Shown one piece after another: positions 44,905-53,766 of a stretch of 58,045 bases of DNA. The first letter of the stretch is position 1; each line of letters starts with the position of its first letter. The notes beneath the pieces were generated by a model. That model ran no database searches and was not told the DNA's origin. It worked only from the letters and a program-made list of their open reading frames with translations. Origin of the DNA: Miniimonas arenae (lineage in GTDB: Bacteria; Actinomycetota; Actinomycetes; Actinomycetales; Beutenbergiaceae); assembly GCF_006351005.1 (NCBI RefSeq), contig NZ_VENP01000019.1:1-58045 (forward strand). Reading direction: 5' to 3'. A program made the position numbers and the translations under genes.

Positions 44905-45570
44905 TCAGCCGCCGCTCGGAGCGGCCGACGGCGGGGGAGCCCACCCGAGGTCCCGGTCGGCGTCGCCGTACTCGTCGAGATAGGAGTCCATGTCCTCGCG
45001 GGAGATCCGCGGGACCTGGGTCGCGGCCACCGTCACCTCCACGCGCGGCGGCACGCTCACGGGGTCCCCGGTCGTCGGGCTGTCGGTCTCGACCCGGTCG
45101 ATCGAGCGCACGGTGAGGACGAGCGCGCCGTCCTCGGAGACTCCGCTCGCGCTGCCGACCACGGTGAGCGCGGAGACGCGGCTCGGGGTCGCCGTCGGCT
45201 CGGACACCGTGTACCCCAGCTGAGCGACGAGGCGTTCGAGCTCGTCGGTGGCGACGGGATCGGCGTCGATCCAGCCCGAGGCCGCGTACGACACGTCGAA
45301 CGGTCCGCCGAGGACCGCCTCGTCGAACGACGCCTCACCGTAGGCGTGCCGGACCGTGCCGCCGACGGCGTCGGCCACCGCAGGGACGTCGCGCTCGGCC
45401 GCCTCGAGCACCGCGGCGCGGGTGGCGACGAGGTCGTCGAGGGTGTCGCTCGCCGTCGTGCCCGACTGGCAGGACGAGGCGACGAGGGCGGCGACCGCGG
45501 CCGCGACCGGGCCGCGCCGACCGCGGCGCCGGCGCACGCCGTCGTCGCCGGCGCCGCGTCGCGCGGTCAT
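44905..45570 (-). CDS. lipoprotein, last gene of the WXG/DUF1023 operon
   Basis: 221 residues. An arginine-rich N-terminus and hydrophobic segment end in LVASSC, a lipobox with Cys34. The mature part (about 45-205) has no recognised family; it contains SDTLDDLVATRAAVLEAAERDVPAVADAV and a beta-rich second half (VSALTVVGSASGVSEDGALVLTVRSIDRVET). It resembles cystatin-like lipoproteins in size only. ATG overlaps the DUF1023 stop (ATGA), so it is co-translated and probably works with the operon's exported proteins. Confidence 0.83.
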   Translation of the reverse strand: MTARRGAGDDGVRRRRGRRGPVAAAVAALVASSCQSGTTASDTLDDLVATRAAVLEAAERDVPAVADAVGGTVRHAYGEASFDEAVLGGPFDVSYAASGWIDADPVATDELERLVAQLGYTVSEPTATPSRVSALTVVGSASGVSEDGALVLTVRSIDRVETDSPTTGDPVSVPPRVEVTVAATQVPRISREDMDSYLDEYGDADRDLGWAPPPSAAPSGG

Positions 45571-47357
45571 CCGTCGCCCTCCGCGGCCACGCGATCGGGG
45601 TAGGTGTTTGGCGTGCGGTCGTACTCGGGATCCTGAACTCTGGCGTACCAGGGGTCGTACGTGTGGCCGGCCTGCACCACCGCGGCGTCGTTCCCCCCGA
45701 CGATGAGACCGAGGTTGTACAGCGACTCCGAGCCGGGCTCCCAGTAGCTGGAGTGGGAGTGCATGGACGTGATGAACCCGTCGTCCTGCCACGCGTTGCG
45801 GTCGACGTCCTCCGCCTGGAACCGGATGGCGCCGAACGTGTCCTCGGCGACGTCCCGGCCCATGCCCGCGCCGAAGAAGGTGCCGCCGTTGACCCAGCCG
45901 TCGTCCGCGAGCCGCGCCACCGGGTCCCGGCTCGCGTTGCCGGCCCACACCTGCGCCGGGCCCAGGTTCGAGGCGTGCTCCGCGTTGCCCGCGCCGGGGC
46001 TGCCGAGGAACACGAGGTCGTCGACGATGCTGCCCATACCGTGGTCGGTCGCGGCGTGCGCCATCGTCGTCGACCCGTAGCTGTGGCCGACGACCGTCAT
46101 GTGGGGCGGGTTGTCCCCCCGGGCGGCCTGGAGCCCGGCGACGTGGTTCGCGAGCAGCTCCCCGCCCTCGGTGGCCTTGCCCTCGAAGAGGACGGATCCG
46201 GTGTCCCAGTCGCTGGGCGCGTCGTACCCGATCCACGCGATCGCCGCGGTGCTGCCCGCGCCGGACAGGCGCGCGGACTGGACCATGTTTCCCGCGTCCT
46301 CGGCGTACCCGGCCGCGTCCTGCGCCGTGGTGGTCATGCCTGGCACGAGCGTCGTGACGTTGTCGGCGGTGTCGGGGTTCCCGACCGCGATCGCCACCCG
46401 ACCGTCGTAGTCGAACGCGTCGGGCTGGTAGAGGTGCAGGAACGCGGGCAGGGTCTCGCCGGTGATCGGGTCGACGGTGCTGGCCGCCTCGTCCAGGCCG
46501 CGCTGGGCGGCCCGCGCGTTGTCGAGGATGCGCTGCTGCTCGAACGTGATCGTGCCGTTCGCCTCGGCCTGGCCGAGCGCCGTGAGGTCGTTGTCGAGCA
46601 TGAGGCGGTTGGCCTCGTCGCGCGCGACGGTGGGCAGGCCGTCGGCGGCCCCGATGACCTCGGGGTACGCCGCGATGACGGCGGCCTGCTCGGCCTCGGT
46701 GAGGCCGTTCCACCAGGCCGCCGTGTCCTCGGCGGTCCCGCCGGTGCCGGGCGCACCGGGACGCTGCATGAGCGCGTCGGCCGGATCACCGCCGGCGGTG
46801 TTCACGCGCGCGTCGGCCATGGTCGCGTAGGACGTGAGCACCGCGCGCAGCGCCTCGTCGTTCGCCGTCACGCGCGTGAGCATCGCCTCGACGTCGGCCA
46901 CGTGCGTGGCGTACCAGGTGCGCAGGTCGCTCGCCCGGGACTGGAACTCGGCGATCTGCTCCTGGGTGGCGGGGGTGTGGCCGCCGGTCGCCTCGATGTC
47001 CTGGCGCAGGTCGACCAGCGCGGCGCGGTAGGCGTATCGGTCGTCGACCAGCCGCTCGCGCTCGGTCCGGATCGACGTGAGCTCGTCGGCGTACGTGTCG
47101 AACGCCAGCGCCGCCGCCCGCAGCGTGAGGGAGGTGGTGCCGGCGTCGGCCGCAACCTCGCGCACCCGGGCGCCGTAGCACTCCGCGGCCTCGCCCTCCC
47201 ACCCCGACGGCGCGACGTTCGCGCTCGCCGTCGAGTCCAGGTCGTCGAAGACGGCGGAGGCGTCGCGCAGGGATCGGGCGATGTCGTCCACACCCTCGGG
47301 GTCGCCCGTGACGACCGGGACGAGGTCGAGGGTCGGGGGGAGGTCGATGACCGTCAC
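45567..47357 (-). CDS. DUF1023 alpha/beta hydrolase with WXG-like N-terminal helical domain
   Basis: 596 residues. The N-terminal ~190 residues are helical, with SGWEGEAAECYGARVREV (W53-E-G) resembling the WXG100 turn, as in type VII secretion substrates. The C-terminal half is a DUF1023 alpha/beta hydrolase with nucleophile Ser426 in VVGHSYGSTT, LVFLGSPGAG and a late His (HSHSSYWEPGS). Substrate unknown; esterase or lipase activity is likely. No signal peptide, fitting export by a type VII-like route (inference). GTG start overlaps the upstream small gene; ATGA overlap with the lipoprotein gene. Confidence 0.88.
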   Translation of the reverse strand: MTVIDLPPTLDLVPVVTGDPEGVDDIARSLRDASAVFDDLDSTASANVAPSGWEGEAAECYGARVREVAADAGTTSLTLRAAALAFDTYADELTSIRTERERLVDDRYAYRAALVDLRQDIEATGGHTPATQEQIAEFQSRASDLRTWYATHVADVEAMLTRVTANDEALRAVLTSYATMADARVNTAGGDPADALMQRPGAPGTGGTAEDTAAWWNGLTEAEQAAVIAAYPEVIGAADGLPTVARDEANRLMLDNDLTALGQAEANGTITFEQQRILDNARAAQRGLDEAASTVDPITGETLPAFLHLYQPDAFDYDGRVAIAVGNPDTADNVTTLVPGMTTTAQDAAGYAEDAGNMVQSARLSGAGSTAAIAWIGYDAPSDWDTGSVLFEGKATEGGELLANHVAGLQAARGDNPPHMTVVGHSYGSTTMAHAATDHGMGSIVDDLVFLGSPGAGNAEHASNLGPAQVWAGNASRDPVARLADDGWVNGGTFFGAGMGRDVAEDTFGAIRFQAEDVDRNAWQDDGFITSMHSHSSYWEPGSESLYNLGLIVGGNDAAVVQAGHTYDPWYARVQDPEYDRTPNTYPDRVAAEGDG

Positions 47358-47653
47358 TTCTCGCCCTCCAACCACTGCGCGAAGGCGTCCTGCGCCGCGT
47401 AGTCGGAGACGGTGTACGCCTTGGCTGCCTCGTCGAGCCGGTCCGCCATGGAGTCGGCGAGCGTCGACTGGTCGCTCGCGTACTTGGCCCAGGTGGTGAG
47501 GAAGGTCGACACCGCGTCCTCGACGCCGTCGCCCACGCCGGTCGCCGAGACGGCTCCCATGGTGGTGGCCCCACCCGCGAGGACGTTCGCCTCCTCGCGC
47601 CACGCGTAGCTGGCGGTGTTCACCATGCCGATGTCGACGGAGAACCTATCCAC
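47354..47653 (-). CDS. WXG100-like small helical protein
   Basis: About 99 residues, nearly all helical, with no cysteine and no signal peptide. VNTASYAWREEANVLAGGATTMG and VEDAVSTFLTTWAKYASDQSTLADSMADRLDEAAKAY would form a helical hairpin as in WXG100 proteins, though a canonical W-x-G is absent. The start at 47653 (GTG, AGGTGA upstream) overlaps the previous gene by 8 bp; a GTG at 47662 would add three residues but lacks a ribosome site. Coupled to the DUF1023 gene. Confidence 0.78.
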   Translation of the reverse strand: MDRFSVDIGMVNTASYAWREEANVLAGGATTMGAVSATGVGDGVEDAVSTFLTTWAKYASDQSTLADSMADRLDEAAKAYTVSDYAAQDAFAQWLEGEK

Positions 47654-48218
47654 GCGGCTCACCTCGCAGCTCGGCGTCGGTGTCCGCCGCGACGGGCAGC
47701 GGCGCCGACGTGACGACGAGCGTGGTGGTGTCCCCGACCGCCGAGAACCGCAGCGTGCGGCCGCGGCCGGTGCCCTCGACCCAGGTGGTGTGGGGCCGGC
47801 GGGATGCGCGCACCACGGTGTCCCAGCCCAGCCGCGAGAGCTGGAACGCGATCGTCCGGGCGTCCGGGAGGTCCGGCGGCGTCGTGGCGACGAGGGTCTG
47901 CCGTGCGGCGATCAGGCCGCGCGCCGGCGTGATCCACGTGTCCGTGGGCTCGCCGTCGAGCATGAGCGAGCGGGCGGCGACCCGCAGGTGGCGGCCGGCC
48001 TGCTCGGCCTCGGCGAGCACCGTGGCGGAGTCGACGGGCGGCGGGGCGGTCGCCTCGGCGCGCTCGTCGCGCCCCTGGCCGTCGGTGCCCGACGGCGCAG
48101 CCTCGGGCAGCAGCACGAGCGTCACCTCGGGCTTCAGCTCGCGAAAGCGACGCCAGAACGGGTCGGCGGGGAGCTTCCGCGGGGGCTGCGGGGGCGGCGG
48201 TCCGTCGGGTTCGGTCAT
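47646..48218 (-). CDS. uncharacterised protein, first gene of the WXG/DUF1023 operon
   Basis: 190 residues, no signal peptide or membrane segment, no family recognised. The Pro-rich N-terminus is followed by WRRFRELKPEVTLVLLPEAAP, a charged linker and a C-terminal mixed alpha/beta part (ARTIAFQLSRLGWDTVVRASRRPHTTWVEGTGRGRTLRFSAVGDTTTLVVTSAPL). By position it could be a cytosolic chaperone for the secreted products, comparable in role to EspG-type proteins, but nothing in the sequence proves this. ATG follows GGAGGAGCC. Confidence 0.78.
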   Translation of the reverse strand: MTEPDGPPPPQPPRKLPADPFWRRFRELKPEVTLVLLPEAAPSGTDGQGRDERAEATAPPPVDSATVLAEAEQAGRHLRVAARSLMLDGEPTDTWITPARGLIAARQTLVATTPPDLPDARTIAFQLSRLGWDTVVRASRRPHTTWVEGTGRGRTLRFSAVGDTTTLVVTSAPLPVAADTDAELRGEPRG

Positions 48219-48246
48219 GGCTCCTCCGTCGGCAGGCGAACCTGGC

Positions 48247-48276
48247 ACCCTAGCCCTCGGCGCGTGGCCGCGGCAA
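48247..48276 (-). promoter_or_regulatory. promoter of the WXG/DUF1023 operon
   Basis: On the minus strand TTGCCG (48276-48271) and TAGGGT (48252-48247) are separated by 18 bp. The -10 ends 28 bp before the ATG at 48218, leaving room for the GGAGGAG ribosome site. Confidence 0.5.
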
Positions 48277-48418
48277 CAGGTGCGGCCGCGGCGCCGGCGC
48301 CCCGGTGGGTCGACGTGCTGGTCGGACGGGCCGAGCGGGGGTCGCCAGGGCCGGGCGTGCTCGTCAGGGACGTGCTGGGCATGGCCGGTCAGGGCCGGCC
48401 AGGGCCGGTCGGCGTCCG

Positions 48419-49759
48419 TCACGCCACAGGCAGAGCTCGCACGGGCTCGGTGCGGACGTCCCGCAGCGGCAGGAACGCGACGAGACCGAGCGCGAGCACG
48501 ACGACGATCCCGAGGATTCCCGCGCGCTGCGTCCCCCCGATCGCGATCGCCACCGTGAACGCGAACGGCGCGAGGAAGCTGACGGCGCGGCCGGTGGTCG
48601 CGTACAGGCCGAAGTTCTCGTTCTCGCGGCCGAGCGGCGTCATCCGAGCGAGCATCGAGCGCGAGGCGGACTGCACCGGTCCCACGCAGAGCGAGATGAC
48701 CATCGCGCAGATCCAGAAGGCGGTCTTGCCGTCGCTGAGGAAGATCGCGACGCAGCCGACGATGAGGGCCACCAGGCCCGCGACGACCACGAGGCGGGGG
48801 CCGAGGCGGTCGTCCACCCGGCCGAGCCCCCACGTGGCGGCACCCGCGACGAGGTTGGCGGCGATCCCGAGGTAGATCACCTCCTGCGAGGTGAACCCGA
48901 ACGTTCCGCCCGCGATGATGCCGGCGAAGGCGAAGATCGCGCCCAGGCCGTCCCGGAAGATAGCCGAGGCGACGAAGAAGTGCAGCAGCGCGCGGTCGGT
49001 GCGCCAGAGGCCGACGATGTGCCGGGCGATGTCGCGGTAGGCGCCGAGAAAGGAGAACCGGTCCCCGCCGTCGGGGTGCGGGGAGTCCGGACCGGCGACG
49101 ACGAGTGGCAGGCAGAAGACGGCCGTCCAGGCCGCCGAGAACAGCGCGACGGGCTGGAGGTTCGGGGAGTCCTTACCGAGCACGAAGAGGAACAGGCACG
49201 CGACGAGCGCCACGAGACCACCCAGGTAGCCCAGGCCCCAGCCCATGCCGGAGATGCGGCCGAACGTGGCGGGGGTCGCGATCTGCAGCAGCATGCCGTT
49301 GTAGAACACGCTCGCGATCTCGGACAGCACGCTCGCCACCGCCATCATCACGACGGCGTAGGTGAGGTAGGACGGGTCGGGCGCGGCCCAGAACAGCGAC
49401 GCCATCGCCGCGGCGAGTGCGAACGTCGAGATGCCCAGGAGACGGCGACGGCGGCCGTACCGGTCGGCGAAGCGGCCCATCACGGGACACAGCAGCGCGA
49501 TGAGCAGGCCGGCCCAGGTCTGCGCGGAGGAGAACGCGGCGCTGCCGGAGGTCTCGTCGGCGGCGATCCCGCTCGTGATGTAGACGGAGAAGACGAACGT
49601 CAGCATCACCGTGTTGAACGTCTGCTGGCCCCAGTCCCACAGGCCCCAGGCGGCGACCACACCCCGGCTGGCGGGTCGCTCGGCGAGCCCCGGCTCGGGG
49701 GACGGGTGTCCGCCCGGCGGTACGTGCGGGGGCGGGAGAATGACGCCGTCGTGGTCCAC
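48419..49759 (-). CDS. UMF1/Atg22-like MFS transporter
   Basis: Twelve-helix permease of 446 residues. WGLWDWGQQTFNTVMLTFVFSVYI is the hallmark beginning of the UMF1 (Atg22-like) group, followed by MGRFADRYGRRRRLLGIS (motif A), SVFYNGMLLQIATPATFGRISGMGWGLGYLGG and, late, GPVQSASRSMLARMTPLGRENENFGLYATTGRA. In fungi these export amino acids from vacuoles; bacterial substrates are unknown. A GTG at 49759 is favoured; a further GTG at 49798 is possible. Confidence 0.9.
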   Translation of the reverse strand: MDHDGVILPPPHVPPGGHPSPEPGLAERPASRGVVAAWGLWDWGQQTFNTVMLTFVFSVYITSGIAADETSGSAAFSSAQTWAGLLIALLCPVMGRFADRYGRRRRLLGISTFALAAAMASLFWAAPDPSYLTYAVVMMAVASVLSEIASVFYNGMLLQIATPATFGRISGMGWGLGYLGGLVALVACLFLFVLGKDSPNLQPVALFSAAWTAVFCLPLVVAGPDSPHPDGGDRFSFLGAYRDIARHIVGLWRTDRALLHFFVASAIFRDGLGAIFAFAGIIAGGTFGFTSQEVIYLGIAANLVAGAATWGLGRVDDRLGPRLVVVAGLVALIVGCVAIFLSDGKTAFWICAMVISLCVGPVQSASRSMLARMTPLGRENENFGLYATTGRAVSFLAPFAFTVAIAIGGTQRAGILGIVVVLALGLVAFLPLRDVRTEPVRALPVA

Positions 49760-49852
49760 GTCTCGCAGGGTACGGCGCGCCAGGACCGACGAGCGCACGC
49801 CGGGCGGGCGTGCGACGGAGCGTCATCTGCTGCTCACCGCGAGTTCGCGCGG

Positions 49853-50980
49853 TCACGACGCGAGCGGGTGCTGGGTGGCGCAGCGCGTGGCACGCCCGGT
49901 GCGGCCGGGCCGTGTGCCGGGACGTTCACCGGTCGGCGGCGCGAAGGCGGGCGCGAACGCCAGGAGGTCGGCCGCGCCCGTGCTCGCGCGCAGCCGCTGC
50001 AGCACCGCCGCCTCGATCTGCCGGATGCGCTCGCGGGTGACGCCGTAGACGTGGCCGATCTCGTCGAGCGTGCGCGGCTCCCCGCCGTCGAGCCCGACTC
50101 GCATCGCGAGCACCCCCGCCTCGCGTTCGGTCAGCCCGCCGAGCAGCGCGACCACCCTGCGCCGCAGCTCCGCGCGATCGAACAGGTCCTCGCACGTCTC
50201 GGCGTCGCTGTCGACGACCGCCGCCGACAGCGGCACCCACGCCACGCCGTCGTGATCGCGCACGGCCGCGCCGCCGGCCTCGAGCGCGGGGATCAGCGCG
50301 TCCAGCGACAGCGGCTCGCGCTCGTGGCGTCGGAGCTCGCGGACCCGGGCGGGTGTGGTGCCGAGCGCGGACGCCAGCTCGCCGTCGGTCGGAACACGTC
50401 CGAGGGCGTCGGTCAGCTCGCGGCGCGCGCGGGAGGCGCCGGTAATGTCCTCGACGAGGTGCGCGGGGAGCCGGACGGTGCGGGCCTGGTCCGCCATCGC
50501 GCGCGTGATGGACTGGCGGATCCACCAGGTCGCGTACGTCGAGAACTTGAAGCCTCTGGTGAAGTCGAACTTCTGCACCGCGCGGATGAGCCCCAGGTTG
50601 CCCTCCTGGATGAGGTCCAGGAGCGGCATCCCGCGGCCGGTGTACCGCTTGGCCAGCGACACCACCAGGCGCAGGTTCGCCTCGATCAGGTGGTTCCTCG
50701 CGCGCCGCCCGTCCGCCGCGACCCACTCCAGCTCCCGCCGCTGGCGCCTCGACAGCGCTGCCGCTGTGGCCGCAGCGAGCCGCTCCCGCGCGAACAGGCC
50801 GGCCTCGATGCGCTTGGCGAGATCGACCTCCTGCTCGGCGTGCAGGAGCGGCACGTGCCCGATGCGTCGGAGGTAGTCCTTCACCGCGTCCTGGGTCCCG
50901 CCCGCGCGCGTCAGTCGCGGCGCCGGCCCGTCGTCCTCCGCGGTCGGGTCCGCCGACCACGCCTGCCTCGACTCGTCCAT
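49853..50980 (-). CDS. sigB: group 2 sigma-70 factor (SigB/HrdB-like)
   Basis: Alternative primary-like sigma factor of 375 residues that directs RNA polymerase to promoters. Region 1.2 ([31 protein letters not shown]), region 2 ([44 protein letters not shown] ... [20 protein letters not shown]), region 3 and the region 4 helix-turn-helix ([20 protein letters not shown]) are all present; region 1.1 is absent, hence group 2. ATG follows AGGGGGTGG. The C-terminus has about 35 extra basic/Pro-rich residues. The sigB symbol is by family resemblance. Divergent from the SLOG gene. Confidence 0.92.
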   Translation of the reverse strand: MDESRQAWSADPTAEDDGPAPRLTRAGGTQDAVKDYLRRIGHVPLLHAEQEVDLAKRIEAGLFARERLAAATAAALSRRQRRELEWVAADGRRARNHLIEANLRLVVSLAKRYTGRGMPLLDLIQEGNLGLIRAVQKFDFTRGFKFSTYATWWIRQSITRAMADQARTVRLPAHLVEDITGASRARRELTDALGRVPTDGELASALGTTPARVRELRRHEREPLSLDALIPALEAGGAAVRDHDGVAWVPLSAAVVDSDAETCEDLFDRAELRRRVVALLGGLTEREAGVLAMRVGLDGGEPRTLDEIGHVYGVTRERIRQIEAAVLQRLRASTGAADLLAFAPAFAPPTGERPGTRPGRTGRATRCATQHPLAS

Positions 50981-51062
50981 CTCAGCCACCCCCTGGCTCT
51001 TCCGGGCCTCGTCACCCGACTGCCGGGAGCATCGCACCGGGGTCCGACATCGGGCTCTGGCG

Positions 51063-51068
51063 TACCGT
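51063..51068 (+). promoter_or_regulatory. -10 box, leaderless start of the cpYpsA gene
   Basis: TACCGT ends 7 nt before the GTG at 51076, with no ribosome site between. Confidence 0.45.
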
Positions 51069-51075
51069 CGGCCCG

Positions 51076-51858
51076 GTGCCGACCCCGTCGCCCGCGACCA
51101 CCACAGCGCCGGACACGCTCGTCGCTCGCCTCGTCTCCGGCGGCCAGACCGGCGTCGACCGTGCCGCGCTCGACGTCGCCGTCCGTCTCGGCCTGCCCTA
51201 CGGCGGCTGGTGCCCGGCCGGTGGCTGGGCGGAGGACCGCCCGGTCCCGCCCGGGATCCGCGCGGACTATCCCGGGCTGCGGGAGACGCCGTCGGCCGAC
51301 CCCGAGGAGCGCACCCGCGCGAACGTGCGCGACGGCGATGCCACCCTCGTCCTCGTGCCCGACGGCGGAGCGAGCGCCGGGGACGTCGGCTCGCCCGGGA
51401 CGCAGCTCACCCTGCACTTCGCGGCCGCGACCGGCCGGCCCGTGCTCGTGTGTCGACTCGACGGTCGGGCGGGAGTCTCCGCCGGCGCCCGGGCGGGTGC
51501 CGGGGTCGCCGCTCGGCCCGGTGCGCACGAGCCTGGCGCGGGCGTCACGGGCGCCTCGCCCCACGTCGTCGCACGTGTGCGCGACTGGCTGCGCACCGTC
51601 GCAGCAGGACGGCCGGCCGGGGTGGTGCTCAACGTCGCCGGACCGCGTGCGAGCGAGTGGCCAGCCGGCTACGCCCTGGCGCACGGGCTGCTGCTCGCCG
51701 TGCTCGGGCCCCGGACGGGTGCCGGTGCCGAGCGGGGCGCCGACGCGGGCACCGGTGCGGGTGCCGACGCAAGCACCGGTGCGGGCACCGGTGCCGAGCC
51801 GGGCGCCGACGCAGGCATCGGTGCGGGTGCCGACGCCGACGGCATGATGGGCCCGTGA
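51076..51858 (+). CDS. SLOG-superfamily protein (circularly permuted YpsA / 'putative molybdenum carrier')
   Basis: 260 residues. [36 protein letters not shown] is the glycine-rich nucleotide- or ligand-binding start of the cpYpsA group; [18 protein letters not shown] and [20 protein letters not shown] are its other strands, and [16 protein letters not shown] is the conserved end. SLOG domains bind nucleotides or their derivatives and occur in stress and conflict systems. Residues after about 225 are a Gly/Ala/Thr repeat tail (18-bp DNA repeats), and a second Ala/Gly insert lies near 145. GTG start, leaderless-type; stop overlaps the next gene. Confidence 0.88.
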   Translation: MPTPSPATTTAPDTLVARLVSGGQTGVDRAALDVAVRLGLPYGGWCPAGGWAEDRPVPPGIRADYPGLRETPSADPEERTRANVRDGDATLVLVPDGGASAGDVGSPGTQLTLHFAAATGRPVLVCRLDGRAGVSAGARAGAGVAARPGAHEPGAGVTGASPHVVARVRDWLRTVAAGRPAGVVLNVAGPRASEWPAGYALAHGLLLAVLGPRTGAGAERGADAGTGAGADASTGAGTGAEPGADAGIGAGADADGMMGP

Positions 51859-52394
51859 CCACGCCCGACCGCCCCGGCCCCACCCGTCTGCCCGGGCTCC
51901 CCGGGGCTCCCACCTCACCCGCCGTGCCGCCCCGCGCGGCGTGGTCGGCCGCCCTCGGGCCCGTGCTGGTGGGCATCCTCGCCACGGGCGCGACGTGGTT
52001 CGTCGTGGCCGTCCTCATCTCGGCCGTCCGCCGGGAGGCGGACCTGGACGTCCCGAGCTGGACGGGCGCGGTCGTCGGGCTCGTGCCCGCTGCCGCGGTG
52101 TTCGTGCTGCTCACGACCTTCCTGCTGACGCGGCGCGGACTCTCCGCCCGCGTCAGCGATCGCGGCTTCGCCGTGCTGGCCGTGGCGCTCGGCCTGGTCG
52201 GCGCGGTCGTCGCCGGCGGGGTGGTGTGGGGTGCGGTCCTGCTCATCGCCCTCGCGCTCGAGCAGGTGGCGCAGGGCGCGATCTATCTCGCCATCCTCGC
52301 GGCCATCCCCGCCGCCGTCGCAGCGGTCGCCGGCTTCGCCGTGACGATCCTGCTGGCGTACCGGCGCCGCGCCCGCGGCGAGGTGGTCGCGTGA
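51855..52394 (+). CDS. membrane protein coupled to the SLOG gene
   Basis: 179 residues, no family recognised. A Pro-rich N-terminus (about 30 residues) is followed by four hydrophobic segments (ALGPVLVGILATGATWFVVAVLI, TGAVVGLVPAAAVFVLLTTFLL, GFAVLAVALGLVGAVVAGGVVWGAVLLIAL, AIYLAILAAIPAAVAAVAGFAVTILLAY) and a short basic end. GTG start overlaps the SLOG-gene TGA, so the two proteins are co-translated and may interact. Function unknown. Confidence 0.82.
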   Translation: MTTPDRPGPTRLPGLPGAPTSPAVPPRAAWSAALGPVLVGILATGATWFVVAVLISAVRREADLDVPSWTGAVVGLVPAAAVFVLLTTFLLTRRGLSARVSDRGFAVLAVALGLVGAVVAGGVVWGAVLLIALALEQVAQGAIYLAILAAIPAAVAAVAGFAVTILLAYRRRARGEVVA

Positions 52395-52465
52395 CCGGGG
52401 GCTCGCCGTCGGGCACGGCTCTTTCGGTGGCGTCGGCGCCCGAGTCCGGCGCCGCGCGCCGGAGC

Positions 52466-53380
52466 TCAGCCTGCCTCCTCGAGGGCGCCGCGCACTGCCC
52501 AGAGCCGCAGTGCGAGCAGCCGGTCGCCGGCGTGCCCAGGACCTGACCAGTCTGGACCGAGCAGTGCGGCGATCCGGTCGCACCGCTGACGCACGGTGTT
52601 GACGTGCAGGTGCAGCTGTGCGGCAGCCGCCCGCAGGTTGCCGGACTCCAGCACGGTGCGGGCCGTTCGGGTGAGCTCGGTGCGGTGCCGGCGGTCGTAG
52701 GACAGCAGGGGCCCGACCTGGTGCTCGATTAGTGCGGCGACCACGGCCGGGTCGGTGCCCGCCGCGAGCATGCCCGCCAGGCCGAGCGTCGACGGGTCCG
52801 CGCTGGCCGGCACCGTGCCGATCGCGTGCAGCGCCGCCGCCGCACGGTGCGCGACCTCGTGGGCGCGGGCGACGTCGGCGAGACCGCCGGGCGCGAGCGC
52901 CCAGCCGACCACGGGGCCAGCCGGGGCGAGAGCGTCCCGCAGCTGCGCGGCGAAGCGAGCGGGGTCGGTCACCTGCGCGATCACGCACTGGGCCCCGCGG
53001 TGCGCCGCGACCAGCACCGCCGCCGACGTTGCGGCGGACTCCGCGACGGACCCCGCCACGGACTCCGCCACGGCGGGGACGCCGGGAACGGGGCGGTCCC
53101 GCGTGGTGACGACGTACACCGCGATCGTGCCGCGCCGGGCGAACCCCACCGCGGCCAGCCTGGCGCGCAGGTCGGCGGTGATGCGCTCGGCGTGCACCAG
53201 CTCGTCGACCAGGTCGGTGCGGGTGCGCTGCTCGGCGTCGACGAGTCGGCGCTGCACCTCGACCGCTGCGGCGACCACGGGCCCGGCGCGCGCGAGCAGG
53301 CGCCGCGACCGCTCGTCGAGCACGTCGGTGCCGGTGTGCACCAGCACGGTCGCGAGGTGCTGGTCCCCTCGGCAGCCCGC
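52466..53380 (-). pseudogene. PucR-type transcriptional regulator, 5' part missing
   Basis: The C-terminal ~300 residues of a PucR/CdaR regulator: central GGDEF-like CdaR region (VVAAAVEVQRRLVDAEQRTRTDLVDELVHAERI ... VGWALAPGGLADVARAHEVAHRAAAAL) and the C-terminal HTH LESGNLRAAAAQLHLHVNTVRQRCDRIAALLG. Upstream of LATVLVHTGTDVLDERSRRLL the frame turns into Arg/Pro-rich sequence unlike a protein, although a normal PucR has an N-terminal sensor domain. A GTG at that point could still start a short regulator. Probably damaged by a deletion shared with the divergent fragment on its left flank. Confidence 0.7.
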
Positions 53381-53388
53381 GCGAGCAG

Positions 53389-53766
53389 ATGCCGCGGAGC
53401 TGGCGGTCCGTCGCGGGCGGGCACCCCGACGCCGTGGCGTACTGGCACCGGGAGGCCTCACGTCGGCAGAAGCTCGAGGAGCGCCACCCCGAGCTTGCCG
53501 GAGACCGGCGTCCCGTGCTCGCGCACGAGGGCATCTTCGCCGGGAGGCCGCTGCGGGCCGGGGACGACGTCGCGGCGGCGATCGCCGAGGTGCGAGGAGC
53601 CGCGGGCGCGGGTGGCGCGGGAGCGGTGGACGCGTCGGCGCCGGACTTCCCACCTGTGTCCCGCCCGGCCGCCGCCCGCCCGACCGTGCCCGTCACCACC
53701 CCACCCCGCCCAACCGTGCCCCGCCCGACCGCGCCCGTCCGCTCGACGAGGGGAACGCCGTCGTGA
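53389..53766 (+). pseudogene. C-terminal fragment of an unrecognised gene, in operon with the transhydrogenase
   Basis: An open frame with strong coding codon use from about 53430: GHPDAVAYWHREASRRQKLE, then RHPELAGDRRPVLAHEGIFA and RPLRAGDDVAAAIAEVRGA, followed by a Pro/Thr-rich tail. It runs into the transhydrogenase start with a GTGA overlap, so it was the upstream gene of that operon. No plausible start or domain precedes it; the sequence to its left belongs to the PucR gene on the other strand. Family not recognised. Interpreted as the remaining 3' end of a gene. Confidence 0.5.
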
